From Darksidea phi (taxonomy: Eukaryota > Ascomycota > Dothideomycetes > Pleosporales > Lentitheciaceae), in NCBI GenBank assembly GCA_030770425.1, contig JASJFT010000199.1, positions 17,837-81,836 on the forward strand: a DNA stretch of 64,000 bases. The letters are read 5' to 3'. The position numbers and the translations under genes are program-made. The notes beneath the pieces are model-generated. The model searched no databases. It was not told the origin of the DNA and saw only the letters and a list, made by a program, of their open reading frames with translations. Positions 63,511 to 64,000 of this stretch are shown piece by piece (the stretch's first letter is position 1; each line of letters starts with the position of its first letter).

Positions 63511-64000
63511 GCATGTTGGACAAACCTTGTGTGCACCGTTGCCAGTTCTCGAACTTTGCTCGCGCTCCTGCACTGACATGCACCCATCGTCCTGAATCGT
63601 ACCACGCGGCTTCTTCCGTTGCTACTGATCATTTGTGCAGCCACGTAAGCCGATCAAAAGGGAATATTCACATGGTCAAAGCGCTCTCTGTCTCGGCGCA
63701 GTGGTTACCTTCGTTTCCATTGCGCTACAGAACTCTCTGTAGTTGACGTGTCGTGCCATTCCTGTTCCTTGCTTCGCTGCCTTCCGTCTTTGGCTGGCAC
63801 AACTCTTCCAAAAATTACAAAAACAGGTACAGCCCCCTACCCGAGTTACACAAAAGCGTTGACGTATCATTTTACACAATTCGCGCGTTCGACAGCGTGA
63901 ACAGGCGCGGTGGCCCTTCAGAAACACGATTGTCGCGTACTGCTCAGGTCGTCTCGAAGGCCGAACGGCGGAACCGCCAAGCCCCGATCAGGACCAGCAG
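63511..64000. other. GC-balanced stretch without a supportable gene
   Basis: Overlapping short frames exist on both strands, including a Cys-rich minus-strand one at 63676-63927, but none has family motifs. Any gene here would extend beyond the window edge. Confidence 0.4.

Noticed and set aside
63676..63927. Cys-rich minus-strand frame, possible small secreted protein
   Set aside because: No signal peptide at its start and irregular Cys spacing; likely chance.
1..64000. tRNA or rRNA genes
   Set aside because: I saw no tRNA-like cloverleaf with A/B boxes and no rRNA-like segment on reading; a covariance-model search would settle it.

Overview
The window reads as chromosomal DNA of a filamentous ascomycete (Pezizomycotina). 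The genes have short introns (46-60 bp) with GT...AG ends and CTGAC/CTGAT/CTAAC-type branch sites. The protein families are typical of such fungi: a Clr5-ankyrin protein, MmgE/PrpD enzymes, a citrate synthase-like enzyme, an AusD-type methyltransferase and a PEBP. The genome is split into GC-balanced gene islands and very AT-rich blocks that show repeat-induced point mutation (RIP): CpA and TpG dinucleotides are almost absent and Trp codons have become TAG.

Layout. (1) 1-7145: RIP-mutated repeats, including the reverse transcriptase part of a minus-strand Ty3/gypsy element and a piece of a copia-type LTR. (2) 7146-14200: gene island with a probable ankyrin C-terminal fragment, an intact three-exon Clr5-domain/ankyrin-repeat gene (8399-11900), and two doubtful decayed minus-strand fragments. 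(3) 14200-52275: a 38 kb block that resolves almost entirely into nested LTR retrotransposons. Gypsy E (15070-52003, +) contains gypsy A (15778-44937, -). A contains gypsy B (19553-27330, -) and copia-like F (29041-42550, +), and F contains gypsy D (32384-40306, +). Target-site duplications are visible for all five, imperfect for E. E also carries a 424-bp TA-flanked inverted-repeat element and a ~0.94 kb poly(A)-tailed insertion. (4) 52276-60300: a small metabolic island. (5) 60300-62880: more RIP-mutated DNA. (6) 62880-64000: GC-balanced DNA with a Tc1/mariner-type transposase fragment and an unidentified minus-strand fragment.

The metabolic island is the most interesting part. It holds a 2-methylcitrate dehydratase-like gene and a cis-aconitate decarboxylase-like gene (both minus strand), divergent from a citrate synthase-like gene, an AusD-type methyltransferase and a PEBP (all plus strand). 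Synthase, dehydratase and decarboxylase match the three core steps of fungal alkylcitrate to alkylitaconate pathways; alkylcitrate enzymes with a PEBP are also found in maleidride clusters. No fatty acid synthase or PKS is in the window. All three core genes carry lesions: a frameshift, a TGG-to-TAG stop and loss of the 3' end in the dehydratase, a frameshift in the decarboxylase, and a frameshift in the synthase. The methyltransferase and PEBP are open. The island therefore looks like a decaying or stranded biosynthetic cluster between RIP-mutated repeats.
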